Shown here one piece after another: positions 54,745 through 64,000 of a DNA stretch of 64,000 nt. Below the pieces are notes generated by a model. That model was given only the letters and a program-made list of their open reading frames with translations, was not told the origin of the DNA and made no database searches. Position numbers and translations under genes: made by a program. The stretch covers positions 1 to 64,000 of the forward strand of contig DASYDW010000116.1 of NCBI GenBank assembly GCA_036499395.1, in the 5' to 3' direction. How positions within the stretch are numbered: position 1 is the first letter of the stretch; each line of letters begins with the position of its first letter. Source of the stretch: Pirellulales bacterium. GTDB lineage: Bacteria; Planctomycetota; Planctomycetia; Pirellulales; JACPPG01.

Positions 54745-54807
54745 ATGTCCACCGCTTATGTTTTGGCTGGTGTTTTAGCGACTGTCGCACTCTTTTTGAT
54801 GCTGTAG
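54745..54807 (+). CDS. hydrophobic microprotein, copy 2
   Basis: A 20-codon frame from ATG 54745 to TAG 54807 encodes a single membrane segment (starts MSTAYVLAGVLATVA). It parallels the peptide at 6095-6157 residue for residue: S2, A4, Y5, L7, A8, G9, L11, V14, A15 and M19 agree, and both end after residue 20, yet seven of the ten shared residues use different synonymous codons. The ribosome-binding site is weak (GAG 10 bases upstream). Function unknown; a role as a small membrane-complex subunit or regulator is a guess. Confidence 0.5.
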   Translation: MSTAYVLAGVLATVALFLML

Positions 54808-55008
54808 CGGCCCGGTGCCCGGGCGCCAGGACGTGAGCCTGTTCACGAATATCTCATACCGGGGACTTGGTGAAAGCCAGCTATCCCGAGTTCCCGTTCA
54901 GCTCGCTCTCTGCCGATCGCTTATACTGCCGGCAGTTGCTTGCCCGGGGGAAACGATTCCGTTCGGCCGCGGCAACGAAAATTCCGCCGCGAGCGTGCCG
55001 AGCAGAAT

Positions 55009-56013
55009 ATGTCTCTCGAAAACCGGCCGCCTGACGATGCCGATCCCGGCTATACCGCCATCTCGCGCTATCTGCGCTACACGCTCTCGCTGCCAGAGCG
55101 GGCCTTGCGTTCCGGAACGGCTGTTGTAGCTGGCGCCGCGCGCGAAGGGGCGTCGCTGTTGGTGCCGCAAGCGTTTCAGAACTCCAAAAGCTACTCGGTA
55201 ATGATCCGCCAGATGCTCGACTTCCTGGCCGAGGATGTCGGCGGTACGGTAAAGAAGGGAGAAGCCGATACGAGCGAGGCGCGCGTCGAGAATTTCGTCG
55301 CTCGCAAGGCCGTCGGCAATTTTATCGACATGGCCCACCTGGCCACGTTTCACCTTTCCCCGGCGCTGCTGTTGGCCGTGGTCAGTGACGTCGCCTATGG
55401 GTCGCAAACCTATCTGGCTGAACTGGCCGACGAGCTGAAGCGCGATGGTGTCATCGACCAGGAGAGTACGATTCATCACGTCGACGACCTGTTGAACGCC
55501 GTCGCCAATGCCTCGAAAACAACGGCCGATGCCTTCAATACCCCCCCGTTATCGATCGCAGGCTTACGCGAAACCATCGAGCAAACGCGCGAGGCCCTCA
55601 AGTCGATCGATCCCAAGAGCGTCATTCCGCAGGCCGAGATAGCCCGCGTCTGGGACGAAATGCGCGACATCGCGCAGCGCGAGGGTGTCAGCCCGCTGGC
55701 CGTTTCCGGGGCGATGACCATGTTCACACTGTCGCGTATGCAGGCCGTGGCGCGTGGCGCCTTGTCCGGAGTGCGCGTCGCCGGCCGACTCTTCGATCGG
55801 CACGTGATCGATCATTACGAGTCCGCGATCAACGAAATACGCGAGCGCGGGCTGTATGCCACGGTGCGTGAAACCAGCGGACCGTATGTCGATGCCGTAT
55901 GGAACAACTTCTCCACCGACAAGGAAACGATCACCGAGGAACTGCTCAGCGGCAAATTGCTGGGGCACGGGTGGACCGCTGTCCGCCGCTGGTTTGGCGG
56001 CTCGAACAGCTAA
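55009..56013 (+). CDS. conserved protein of unknown function, helical
   Basis: The 334-residue protein is mostly helical with amphipathic stretches and several hydrophobic patches (MAHLATFHLSPALLLAVVSDV near 108-128), but no clear signal peptide. It shows no motif I recognise. The composition is typical coding sequence and continuous codon use supports a real gene. It precedes the transhydrogenase by 201 bases on the same strand. Start at ATG 55009. Confidence 0.75.
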   Translation: MSLENRPPDDADPGYTAISRYLRYTLSLPERALRSGTAVVAGAAREGASLLVPQAFQNSKSYSVMIRQMLDFLAEDVGGTVKKGEADTSEARVENFVARKAVGNFIDMAHLATFHLSPALLLAVVSDVAYGSQTYLAELADELKRDGVIDQESTIHHVDDLLNAVANASKTTADAFNTPPLSIAGLRETIEQTREALKSIDPKSVIPQAEIARVWDEMRDIAQREGVSPLAVSGAMTMFTLSRMQAVARGALSGVRVAGRLFDRHVIDHYESAINEIRERGLYATVRETSGPYVDAVWNNFSTDKETITEELLSGKLLGHGWTAVRRWFGGSNS

Positions 56014-56214
56014 GTCTGCGAGATCCGCGCGTGGGTGCCCCGGTGGGCAAAGACGCCCCTTCCGATTAGAATTACCCCTGCATACCCTCGCCCATAGATG
56101 CCCCCAAGGAGGGGACGAATACGCGCCGGACAGGTCATTATTGACCAAGCAAGCGCGAATCACCGGCAACAACGGACTGTTTTCTTCTCCTGCTAACCGC
56201 GTGGCGAGATCCTG

Positions 56215-57615
56215 ATGAGCAAACTGCATTTCGACGTCGTGGTAATCGGCAGCGGGCCTGGCGGCGAAGGGGCCGCGATGCAGGCCGTGAAACATGGCAA
56301 GCATGTCGCGGTCGTCGAACAATTCAATCGCGTCGGCGGCGGCTGCACCCACTGGGGAACCATCCCCAGTAAGGCGCTTCGCTATGCCATTTTCCAGATG
56401 ACAGAGGCCAATCGGAATCCGCTCTTTCGCGATTGCGGCGTCTCGTCGTTGCACTTTTCCGTCGCCGAACTGCACCGCTCGGCACGCCGCGTCATCGAGC
56501 AACAAGTCGAGATGCGCGCCAGCTTCTACGAGCGCAATCACGTACCCGTTCTTGTCGGGCGTGGCCGCTTTATCGATTCGCACACCGTCGAGGTCTCTGA
56601 CGGCGCGGGGGGCAAGCAGCGCCTCACGGCCAACGCCTTTGTCATCGCAACCGGCTCGCGCCCTTACCGTCCGTCCGATATCGATTTTGGCAATCCGCGC
56701 GTATTCGATAGCGACACGATTCTCGATCTCGACTTCACACCGCAGTCGATGACGATCTACGGCGCCGGCGTTATCGGTTGTGAATACACGTCGATGTTTC
56801 GCAACCTGGGCATCAAGATCAATCTGATCAACACGCGCCCCAAGCTGCTGGAGTTTCTCGACGACGAGATCATCGACGCGATGGCTTATCACATGCGCGA
56901 TCTGGGCGTATTGATTCGCCATGACGAGCATTATGAAAAAGTCGAAACACGCGATGACGGTGTTGTCCTGCACCTGCAAAGCGGTAAGCAGCTAAAAACC
57001 GATATCCTGTTGTGGGCCAACGGACGCACGGGCCAGGCGACCGATCTGGGCCTGGAAGATGTCGGCGTGCAGCCCAATCAGCGCGGCCAATTGGAAGTGA
57101 ACGGCAACTTTCAAACCGCGGTGCCGCATATCTACGCCGTGGGGGACGTCATTGGTTTCCCGTCGCTGGCGAGCGCCGCCTACGTGCAAGGGCGATTCGC
57201 CTCGACCCACATCATTACGGGGCGCAGCGAATGCGCTCTGATCCGTGATATTCCGACCGGCATTTACACCAGCCCCGAAATCAGCTCGATCGGTCGTACC
57301 GAGCGCGAACTAACCGCCGACAAGGTCCCCTACGAAATCGGCCACTCGCTCTTCAAGCACCTGGCCCGCGCTCAGATCACGGGCCGACAGGTGGGCATGC
57401 TGAAGATCCTCTTTCATCGCGAGACGCTGCAGATCCTGGGCGTGCATTGCTTCGGATCGAGCGCGTCCGAAATCATTCACATCGGCCAGGCAATCATGTC
57501 GCAGCCAGGCGAGGCGAACTCGCTGTTGTATTTCATCAACACCACGTTCAACTATCCGACCATGGCCGAGGCCTACCGCGTGGCGGCGCTGAACGGATAC
57601 AACCGGTTGTTCTAG
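56215..57615 (+). CDS. sthA: soluble pyridine nucleotide transhydrogenase
   Basis: The 466-residue flavoprotein moves hydride between NADPH and NAD+. It has the FAD-binding GSGPGG at 12-17, the disulfide-less [13 protein letters not shown] at 44-56 (one Cys where disulfide reductases have two), a second Rossmann [13 protein letters not shown] and the dimer-end [12 protein letters not shown] and [14 protein letters not shown]. These features separate SthA from lipoamide dehydrogenase. It is cytoplasmic. The start is an ATG that overlaps its upstream stop by none; no regulator is adjacent. Confidence 0.93.
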   Translation: MSKLHFDVVVIGSGPGGEGAAMQAVKHGKHVAVVEQFNRVGGGCTHWGTIPSKALRYAIFQMTEANRNPLFRDCGVSSLHFSVAELHRSARRVIEQQVEMRASFYERNHVPVLVGRGRFIDSHTVEVSDGAGGKQRLTANAFVIATGSRPYRPSDIDFGNPRVFDSDTILDLDFTPQSMTIYGAGVIGCEYTSMFRNLGIKINLINTRPKLLEFLDDEIIDAMAYHMRDLGVLIRHDEHYEKVETRDDGVVLHLQSGKQLKTDILLWANGRTGQATDLGLEDVGVQPNQRGQLEVNGNFQTAVPHIYAVGDVIGFPSLASAAYVQGRFASTHIITGRSECALIRDIPTGIYTSPEISSIGRTERELTADKVPYEIGHSLFKHLARAQITGRQVGMLKILFHRETLQILGVHCFGSSASEIIHIGQAIMSQPGEANSLLYFINTTFNYPTMAEAYRVAALNGYNRLF

Positions 57616-57675
57616 AAATCGCCACTTCACCTACCAAGAGGGTCAAGTGAGGGTAGATTTATGGCGAAGGCCGGT

Positions 57676-59298
57676 TCATTTCGCCGGCTCGGCCAGCGGC
57701 AATTCGTAGCAGGCCATTTCCAGGTGATTGCGCACCAGGGCGCGACCACGCACCAGGACCGGATTGTTCCAGGTTTTACCTTCGAGCGCCTGAATCCGTC
57801 CCAGCTCGTGGAACGCCTCGTGCGTGGCTTCGACTAGAGCCAGTTCCCCCTTCTCGCTCAAGACGATCAGTAGGTCGCCGGCCAGCAGCAACTGGCCATG
57901 GCCATACTGCGCAGCACGATCTTTCCACAGGCGTTTTCCCGACTGCAGGTCCAGGCAGGAAAGAATCCCCTCGTCCAAACCATACAGATACCCGGCATGC
58001 GAAATCGGGTTCGCGTACGAGCATTTCATCAAACGGTTGCGCCAGACTTGCGTGGCTGTCCAATTCCCTTCGGCCCGGCAAAACTCGATCAGCGCACAAC
58101 CGGCTTGTGATGAAATCACGATGTGCCGATCGTCGAGCACCACCGGCTGCGCGGCATTGATATCAAAGTCGCTAGTCCACGGCACACTCCACAGTTTGTT
58201 TCCGTACTCGGCGTCGAAGCCTGCCAATCCCGCCGCGTCGAAAATCACGAGCTGCGGTAATCCGAGCAAGGTCACCAGCATCGGCGATGAATAGCTGCTG
58301 CGTGCATCTCCGCCGCGCATCACGACCTTGCCGTCGGCAGTGGCCAGGCCCAGCACCGCGGCGCTCGCTTCGGTTCCCTGCTGAGTTCCGGGGTTCACGA
58401 TCACCTGTCCGTCGTAGACCAGTGGCGAACCGCTCATGCCCCACTCCAGGTTGCCCGAGCCATTTTCGGAAAGGATGTTGGCCCGCCATTGCAACTTGCC
58501 CGTGACGAAGTCAAGCTTCACCAGGTCGCCTGCCGCGCCCAACGAATAGACAAATCCGTCGTGAATGGCGGGGGTCGCGCGAGGCCCATCGCCGCCCATC
58601 TTTTCGCTGAACAGCGCAGAATACGCATAAGTCCAACGATGCCGCCCGGTCGCGATGTCGTAGCAAACCACGACTTCGTCGGGCCCACGTTGCTCGAGCG
58701 TTACTGCGGAATCGCCGATCACGGCAAACGACGCATAACCGCCGCCGCAGGGATGCCGCCACAGGCAACGCGGTGGCTGGTCTGTCCAATCGCGCGCGAG
58801 CGCCGGCCCTACGACGATGCCGTCTGTGTTCGCGCCGCGGTAGGCCGGCGAGTCATCGGCGCTGGCCACGCTCGGTTCGCCAGACTGGTTCCCGGCCACC
58901 ATGAGCGGCGCCGGCGCCTCACTCGTCAAATACCCTTCGAGTTTGCTCTCGCGCGTTGGCTGCCAACGAAAGTCGAAAGTCGGGTCCATGTCGCCCGAGA
59001 ATTCCACGTCCCGCACCGAGGCCACGACTCCACTTGCCAACAGCACGAGCAATATGGCCGTGATACCCCGCGTGCGCCGCGAGATGCCTGAAAACCCAAA
59101 GAACCAGATCGCGATCACGCCGACAGCCGACAGCGCTGCCAGAACGCCGAACAAGTTGCGCATGCCGCGATCGAATCGCTCGGGGGGCGAGACCCATAAA
59201 AACAGCCAGGTAATCACCATCAGCAACAGCGCGACCGTCGGTACGGCACGCCACCTCAAGTGCCAAGGTGAATTGGCCACTGCCATGTTCTCGCTCAT
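57676..59298 (-). CDS. PQQ-like beta-propeller membrane protein
   Basis: The 540-residue protein has three N-terminal membrane helices (about 15-35, 50-70, 77-95) and then a series of WD40/PQQ-like blades with the motifs YDIATGRHRWTY, DFVTGKLQWRANIL, YGNKLWSVPW and DLQSGKRLWKDRA. Such anchored propellers are common in planctomycetes and are not necessarily enzymes. I chose the ATG at 59298 with GGGGAA upstream; another ATG at 59364 adds 22 residues. It ends convergently with sthA. Confidence 0.85.
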   Translation of the reverse strand: MSENMAVANSPWHLRWRAVPTVALLLMVITWLFLWVSPPERFDRGMRNLFGVLAALSAVGVIAIWFFGFSGISRRTRGITAILLVLLASGVVASVRDVEFSGDMDPTFDFRWQPTRESKLEGYLTSEAPAPLMVAGNQSGEPSVASADDSPAYRGANTDGIVVGPALARDWTDQPPRCLWRHPCGGGYASFAVIGDSAVTLEQRGPDEVVVCYDIATGRHRWTYAYSALFSEKMGGDGPRATPAIHDGFVYSLGAAGDLVKLDFVTGKLQWRANILSENGSGNLEWGMSGSPLVYDGQVIVNPGTQQGTEASAAVLGLATADGKVVMRGGDARSSYSSPMLVTLLGLPQLVIFDAAGLAGFDAEYGNKLWSVPWTSDFDINAAQPVVLDDRHIVISSQAGCALIEFCRAEGNWTATQVWRNRLMKCSYANPISHAGYLYGLDEGILSCLDLQSGKRLWKDRAAQYGHGQLLLAGDLLIVLSEKGELALVEATHEAFHELGRIQALEGKTWNNPVLVRGRALVRNHLEMACYELPLAEPAK

Positions 59299-59581
59299 CA
59301 AAACATTCCCCGAACCCACAGAGCTTTCTCGATAGTAGTGCCGGCTGATCCGCTCCGAAATCATCTTCCATCATTGGCGGGAAGGCTTTCCATCTCGATA
59401 TCGCATGATACCACAACCAAACACGACGCCCGCGCCGTTCCGCGTTCGCGAAGTGACCAAAAAATCGCCACGCGCTGCCGGTTTCGGGGCCGTGTTTCGT
59501 CCGTCCCGACGGCTGGTTACAATTTTTGCAGTCGCGCCCCCTGCAATCACCCTGACTCTCCACGCCCGAGGAGCCATATCG

Positions 59582-60262
59582 ATGCGCATCCGACTCTCGC
59601 TTGCCCTGCTATTCGCTTTTCTGGCTTCCCCGGCCGTTCGAGCGGCTGACAATGAATTGACGGCCGAGGAAAAAGCCGCTGGCTGGCAACTCCTTTTCAA
59701 TGGTCATGACACCACCGGCTGGAAATGCAATAACGACAAGCCGATCGCCACCAAGGTCGAAGATAATTCGCTGTTGCCGCACAAGGCCGGCGGTTACTTG
59801 ATCATCTACGACAAGCAGTTCGGCGATTTCATCCTCAAGTGCGACGCCAAGATGGGGGACGCCGACTGCAACTCGGGCATCTTCTTCCGCGTCGGCGAGC
59901 CGAAGAATCCGGTCTACACCGGTTTCGAAGTGCAGGTCTTCAATAGCAAGAAGACCGGCCTGCACGATTTCGGCGCGATCTATGACCTGGTGCCGCCGAC
60001 TACGAACAACATCAAGCCCGATGATTGGAACGCCATCGAAATCAAAGCCCTGGGACCGAACATCACGGTCAAGGTCAACGGCGAGGAAGTCTCGAAGATC
60101 AACGTCGACGAGTGGCCAGAGAAGGGTAAACGTCCCGACGGCACGAAGCACAAATTCGGGGCCGCCATCAAGGACATGCCGCGCGTCGGCTACCTCGGCT
60201 TCCAGGATCACGACCACAAATGCTGGTACAAGAACGTGAAGCTGTTGGAATTGAAGCCGTAG
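59582..60262 (+). CDS. DUF1080 (3-keto-disaccharide hydrolase) secreted protein
   Basis: The 226-residue secreted protein has a signal peptide (MRIRLSLALLFAFLASPAV, ending RAA) and one DUF1080 lectin-like fold: GWQLLFNGHDTTGWK, FILKCDAKM, NSGIFFRV, GFEVQVFN and VGYLGFQDHDHKCWYKNVKL. The family includes 3-keto-glycoside hydrolases; others only bind sugars. GAGGAG lies 9 bases before the ATG. A two-domain relative follows 147 bases downstream. Confidence 0.93.
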   Translation: MRIRLSLALLFAFLASPAVRAADNELTAEEKAAGWQLLFNGHDTTGWKCNNDKPIATKVEDNSLLPHKAGGYLIIYDKQFGDFILKCDAKMGDADCNSGIFFRVGEPKNPVYTGFEVQVFNSKKTGLHDFGAIYDLVPPTTNNIKPDDWNAIEIKALGPNITVKVNGEEVSKINVDEWPEKGKRPDGTKHKFGAAIKDMPRVGYLGFQDHDHKCWYKNVKLLELKP

Positions 60263-60409
60263 AAAAGCAAACGAGCTAAACCGCGATTAATGCGAATTGC
60301 ACGAATAGCGGCGCGCCGATTCGTGTTATTCGTGGTCGTCTTCCTCTCGATACGATTCGATATTCATCAGTTCCTACGCCCGAAATTGTTTCCTGCGAGA
60401 AATTCCACC

Positions 60410-61573
60410 ATGCGCCGGCTCCTGTTCGTGTTTGCAATCGTCTTCGCTCGCGCGGCGCTAGCGACCGCTGCCACCGACGGATTCGCCATGTCGCTTTTCA
60501 ACGGCCAGGACCTGTCCGGCTGGCATGTCACGCGCTGCGAAGCCGTGGTTGAAAACGGCGCGCTCGTCTTGCACTCCGGCAACGGCTTTGTGCGCACCGA
60601 TCATCGCTACCGCGACTTCGTCCTCGAGCTGGATTGGAAGGCCCGCAATACCGACAAATGGGACTCAGGCATTTACATCCGCTCGGAACTGCCGGGCGAG
60701 ACAGGCCGAGCCTGGCCGACTCGCTACCAGGTCAATCTGGCCACGGGACTGGAGGGAAATATCAAGGACCTGCCCGGCGCCGCGAGCACGGGCCTGGTCA
60801 AGCCAGGAGAGTGGAACCATTTCAAGCTGACGGTTGTCGGACGGAACGCGGATTTGGAAATCAACGGCCAACATGCCTGGCATACCGACGCCGTGGCCGC
60901 GCCTGACGGCTATATCGGCCTGCAGTCCGAAGTCCCCACGGGCGGACAATTCGAATTCCGCGACATCAAAGTCACCGAGCTAGGCTACAACTCGCTGCTA
61001 GATAAAACCAACCTGGCCGGCACGGACGGCCGCGGCTGGGAAGGGGGCAGCGGCGACGCGGCGCAATGCTGGAAACTCGCGGACGGAGTCCTGGAATGCA
61101 CAGGCCAGCCTGGCCCCTGGCTTCGCAGCCTAAAGCAGTACGGCGATTTCAATCTGCGGCTCGAATACAAGCTGCAGCCGGGCGGAAACTCGGGCGTCTA
61201 TCTTCGCGTTCCCCACGATGGTGCGCATCGCGAGCATGAACCTGGCGAGACGCACGCGTCCGGCGTCGAGGTGCAACTGCTCGACGACGCGGCCGAGCGC
61301 TATGCGACGATCGAGCCTGCGCAATTCGCGGCCAGCATCTACAAGGCAGCCCCCGCCACGAAGCACGTCAGTCGTCCGGCCGGCCAATGGAACACGCTCG
61401 AAATCGATTGCCAAGGAAACGCTTATCGCGTCACGCATAACGGCGTAATCGTCGTTGATACCGATGCCGAAAAGACGCCCGAGTTGAAGCGGCGCGAACT
61501 GCGCGGCTACCTCGGCCTGCAAGATCACCGCGAGCCGGTCTGGTTCCGCAACATCCGCATCCTGGAACGCTAA
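60410..61573 (+). CDS. tandem DUF1080 secreted protein
   Basis: The 387-residue secreted protein has a signal peptide (MRRLLFVFAIVFARAALATA) and two DUF1080 domains. Domain 1 (about 20-200) has MSLFNGQDLSGWHV, FVLELDWKA, DSGIYIRSEL and GYIGLQSEV; domain 2 (about 215-387) has FNLRLEYKLQ, NSGVYLRVP, GVEVQLLDD and GYLGLQDHREPVWFRNIRI. Each domain has its own ligand site; two sites in one chain suggest binding of a polymer. It follows a single-domain paralogue. Confidence 0.92.
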   Translation: MRRLLFVFAIVFARAALATAATDGFAMSLFNGQDLSGWHVTRCEAVVENGALVLHSGNGFVRTDHRYRDFVLELDWKARNTDKWDSGIYIRSELPGETGRAWPTRYQVNLATGLEGNIKDLPGAASTGLVKPGEWNHFKLTVVGRNADLEINGQHAWHTDAVAAPDGYIGLQSEVPTGGQFEFRDIKVTELGYNSLLDKTNLAGTDGRGWEGGSGDAAQCWKLADGVLECTGQPGPWLRSLKQYGDFNLRLEYKLQPGGNSGVYLRVPHDGAHREHEPGETHASGVEVQLLDDAAERYATIEPAQFAASIYKAAPATKHVSRPAGQWNTLEIDCQGNAYRVTHNGVIVVDTDAEKTPELKRRELRGYLGLQDHREPVWFRNIRILER

Positions 61574-61601
61574 TTGCTCGTCGCCCTGCGGGCTAGCTCA
61601 C

Positions 61602-63224
61602 CTAAAGCGCCGCGGCCCGCTCGCGCAAGGCGTATTTCAGGATCTTACCGGTCGATGTTTTCGGCAGCGGGCCGAACACGACGGTCTTCGGTGCCTTGAA
61701 GTGTGCCAGATTCTGTCGGCAAAATTCGATGATCTCGCTCGGTGACGCCGCCGCACCATCGCGAAGCGTCACGAACGCGCATGGCGTCTCGCCCCACGTT
61801 TCGTCGGGCCGGGCCACGACTGCAGCTTCTAGTATCGCTGGATGCTGATAAAGCACTCCTTCGACTTCGATGGTCGAAATGTTTTCGCCCCCTGAGATGA
61901 TGATGTCCTTCGAGCGATCTTTCAGCTCGATGTAGCCGTTCGGATGCATCACGGCCAAGTCGCCCGAGTGAAACCATCCGCCGGCGAAGGCAGCCTGCGT
62001 CGAGCGAGGGTTCTTCAAATAACCCTTCATCGTGATATTGCCGCGCATGAACACTTCACCGAGCGTCTGTCCGTCAGCCGGGCAAGGCACAAGTGTTTCA
62101 GGATCGGCGACCATCAATCCTTCTAGAACCGGGTAAGGAACACCCTGCCGTGCTTTTAATTTCGCGCGTTCCGCGAGCGGCAGCGCATCCCATTCCTCGT
62201 GCCAGGCGCAGGCCACCGCCGGGCCGTACGTCTCGGTCAATCCATAGGCGTGCGTGACGTGGAACCCCTGCCCTTCCATCGCCGCGATCACGGCGGCCGG
62301 CGGGGCGCTGCCGGCGGTCATCACCTCGATCGTACGTCCTCCTTGCCGGCGCAAATGGCTGGGAGCGTTGGCTAGCATGTTCAGCACGATCGGCGCACCG
62401 CAAAAGTGCGTGACGTCGTATTCCGCGATCGCCGCATAGGCCGCTTCGGCCGTCGTCCTGCGCAGACAGACGTGCGTGCCGGCTACGACACTCAGCGCCC
62501 ACGTAAAGCACCAACCGTTGCAATGGAACATCGGCAGCGTCCACAGATAGCGCGCATGCGGCGGCATGTTCCAGACGATAGTGTTGCCCAGCGAGTTCAA
62601 GTATGCGCCGCGATGGTGAAACACGACCCCCTTGGGATCACCCGTGGTGCCCGAGGTGTAGTTCAGGGCAATAGCCTGCCACTCATCGGCTGGCAGCGCA
62701 AAGGGAAACTCGGGATCGCCTGCGGCAATGAATTCTTCGTACTCGATGTTACCCAATCGCTCGCCCGGACCGTCGTATTCGGGATCGTCAATGTCGATCA
62801 CCAGCGGTCGGACTTTGCACAGCTTCAGCGCCTCGCGAATCGTGGACGAGAATTCGCGGTCTGTGATTACCACCTTTGCTTCGCCGTGGTCGAGAATGAA
62901 GGCGATCGCCGCGGCATCCAGACGAATGTTCAAGGCATTGATCACAGCGCCCGCCAGCGGCACACCGTAATGGGCCTCGAGCATGGCCGGCACATTCGGC
63001 GCCATGACCGCGACCGTATCGCCCAAACCCACGCCATGATTCGCAAGCGCCGCTGCCAACCGCCGGCAACGGGCGTAGAACTCGGCATAAGTGGCACGGC
63101 GCTCGCCGTGGATCCATGCTGTTTGATCCGAGTAGACAAGCGCCGCCCGGGCCAGGAACGTTAGTGGCGATAGGGCCATGTAATTGGCCGGCACACGTTC
63201 CAAGCCCGCTTCATACTTGTTCAT
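61602..63224 (-). CDS. acyl-CoA synthetase (AMP-binding)
   Basis: The 540-residue ligase has the ANL-superfamily P-loop TSGTTGDPKG at 190-199, the AMP-binding YGLTET motif, the hinge region GWFHSGDLAVMHPNGYIELKDRSKD and the C-terminal catalytic Lys in KTSTGKILK. It resembles medium-chain or methylmalonyl/acetyl-type ligases; chain length is not readable. The ATG at 63224 gives the usual N-terminus; a GTG at 63275 is possible. It ends convergently against the tandem DUF1080 gene. Confidence 0.92.
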   Translation of the reverse strand: MNKYEAGLERVPANYMALSPLTFLARAALVYSDQTAWIHGERRATYAEFYARCRRLAAALANHGVGLGDTVAVMAPNVPAMLEAHYGVPLAGAVINALNIRLDAAAIAFILDHGEAKVVITDREFSSTIREALKLCKVRPLVIDIDDPEYDGPGERLGNIEYEEFIAAGDPEFPFALPADEWQAIALNYTSGTTGDPKGVVFHHRGAYLNSLGNTIVWNMPPHARYLWTLPMFHCNGWCFTWALSVVAGTHVCLRRTTAEAAYAAIAEYDVTHFCGAPIVLNMLANAPSHLRRQGGRTIEVMTAGSAPPAAVIAAMEGQGFHVTHAYGLTETYGPAVACAWHEEWDALPLAERAKLKARQGVPYPVLEGLMVADPETLVPCPADGQTLGEVFMRGNITMKGYLKNPRSTQAAFAGGWFHSGDLAVMHPNGYIELKDRSKDIIISGGENISTIEVEGVLYQHPAILEAAVVARPDETWGETPCAFVTLRDGAAASPSEIIEFCRQNLAHFKAPKTVVFGPLPKTSTGKILKYALRERAAAL

Positions 63225-63275
63225 GCTAGGGCTGCTGCCAAAAGATTCCGAAACCAAATTCCAGTTGCCAGACAC

Positions 63276-63484
63276 GTGAATCTATCCGTCGACGACGCAT
63301 CAGTCGACACATGACATGCTGCCGGCTGCAGAACTGCAAAGTCTGCGGCTGGGGTCTTCGATCCCGCAGCATCCCTGTTGGGTCCCGGCCTCGAAGAGGC
63401 CAGGCACAGAAGGTGGAGCGCAGACTCTGAACTTTGCGCTCTCCTGATGCTGCTGGCCAGGTGAAATCTTCGATCCCGCGGCCT
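63276..63484. other. intergenic, short direct repeat
   Basis: No gene called. The 12-base CTTCGATCCCGC occurs twice, near 63357 and 63467, about 110 bases apart on the plus strand. It may be a residue of duplication or a binding site. Confidence 0.3.
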
Positions 63485-64000
63485 TCAACCGGCTTGCGCC
63501 GCCAACTGCTCCATCGTCGCGACCGTGCGCAGCAATTCCTCGACCAGACCACGCGGCAGGTTCGTAGTCTTGAAGAAATCCGCCAGCGTTCGGTAGTACC
63601 ACAGCGAGCCATCCCGACCGCCGCGGAACTTTTCCCACGTCACAACACCGCGCTCGCGCAGGTCAGCAACGATCGTGCGCGTGTTGTAAAGCTTGTCGCA
63701 GCACGAAACGAGCAGCGCCCCCGGGGACGAATGCGGCAAATGTGCGATATACGCTTCCTTGCGTGCTTGCCAGGGGGGCTTGGGCGTCGCGCTGGTATCG
63801 GTGCAGTCTTTCACCATTTCGGCCACGGCCGTGCCAAAGCGGACGCGAATGTCGGCTAGTCGCGGCTCGCCGCCGGCGTCTTCGACCGCATCGTGCAGCA
63901 GCGCCGCGATCGCCTCGTCCTCGTTGGCACCGAACTCCAGCGCCAACGACGCCACGCCCAACAGGTGCGAGATAAAGGGAACTTCCGAAGCCTTTCGCGT
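63485..64000 (-). CDS. HD-domain phosphohydrolase-like protein, 5' end outside window
   Basis: The minus-strand frame is open from the right edge, so the gene is partial at the N-terminus. The visible part reads RKASEVPFISHLLGVASLALE then AALLHDAVEDAGG, the His and His-Asp of an HD domain similar to RelA/SpoT-type hydrolases, then VKDCTDTSATPK and LLVSCCDKLYNTRTI with the distal Asp. These residues bind the metal. The total visible length is 171 residues. A (p)ppGpp-type or nucleotide hydrolase role is inferred from family. Confidence 0.85.
   Translation of the reverse strand, partial: TRKASEVPFISHLLGVASLALEFGANEDEAIAALLHDAVEDAGGEPRLADIRVRFGTAVAEMVKDCTDTSATPKPPWQARKEAYIAHLPHSSPGALLVSCCDKLYNTRTIVADLRERGVVTWEKFRGGRDGSLWYYRTLADFFKTTNLPRGLVEELLRTVATMEQLAAQAG

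Noticed and set aside
55564..56979. 471-codon minus-strand frame
   Set aside because: Antisense to two real genes, including the transhydrogenase.
63226..63612. 128-codon minus-strand frame at the right edge
   Set aside because: Overlaps the HD-domain gene and the ligase start in another frame and is Arg/Trp-rich.

Overview
The window reads as chromosomal DNA of a planctomycete, probably close to the Pirellulales. The markers are a DUF1559 pseudopilin-like protein, a DUF1592/DUF1552 pair led by a planctomycete-type cytochrome c motif, DUF1080 proteins, a PQQ-like beta-propeller protein, and a Pkn-type Ser/Thr kinase whose N-terminus is typical of the phylum. The DNA is GC-rich, so many open frames are shadows of real genes on the other strand. 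No rRNA, tRNA, CRISPR array, transposase or phage gene was recognised.

Layout. 1-1.7 kb: 5' part of a secreted glycine-rich protein running off the left edge. 2.1-12.8 kb: housekeeping and metabolism (receiver protein, argininosuccinate synthase, an enolase-superfamily enzyme, a BON protein, a secreted metzincin protease, a NagA-like deacetylase, and a cystathionine beta-synthase / cystathionine gamma-lyase pair). 13.3-13.8 kb: a 155-residue protein that is about 40% Cys plus Met, closed by a strong terminator. 13.9-16.4 kb: an RdgB/HAM1 pyrophosphatase, a GrpB-family protein and a secreted protein with SPOR-like segments. 16.8-23.6 kb: a three-gene heavy-metal-type RND efflux set (outer membrane factor, adaptor, pump). 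23.7-30.2 kb: a ThrE exporter, a VOC protein, an MprF/YhhN lipid pair and a DUF1559 protein. 30.3-40.8 kb: a single-direction exporter cluster (HlyD adaptor, double ATPase, two ABC-2 permeases, EmrA-like adaptor, DHA2 MFS pump, NodT-type outer membrane lipoprotein). 41-52 kb: DUF202, a secreted isoaspartyl peptidase, small secreted proteins, a kinase fused to a UrtA-like urea-binding domain, an SDR, the DUF1552/DUF1592 pair and a receiver protein. 52.9-64 kb: a zinc-ribbon membrane protein, a soluble transhydrogenase, a PQQ-like protein, two DUF1080 proteins, an acyl-CoA ligase and the end of an HD-domain protein.

The most unusual items are: (i) two 20-residue hydrophobic microproteins 48 kb apart (6095-6157 and 54745-54807) that match in sequence but differ at most synonymous sites; (ii) the Cys/Met-rich protein, which shares its upstream region with the cysteine-forming operon and lies 3 kb from the metal-type RND pump; (iii) the receptor-like fusion of a cytoplasmic kinase to a periplasmic urea-type binding domain; and (iv) the stacked exporter cluster. 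All calls come from reading the sequence and recalling family motifs. No database search was run.
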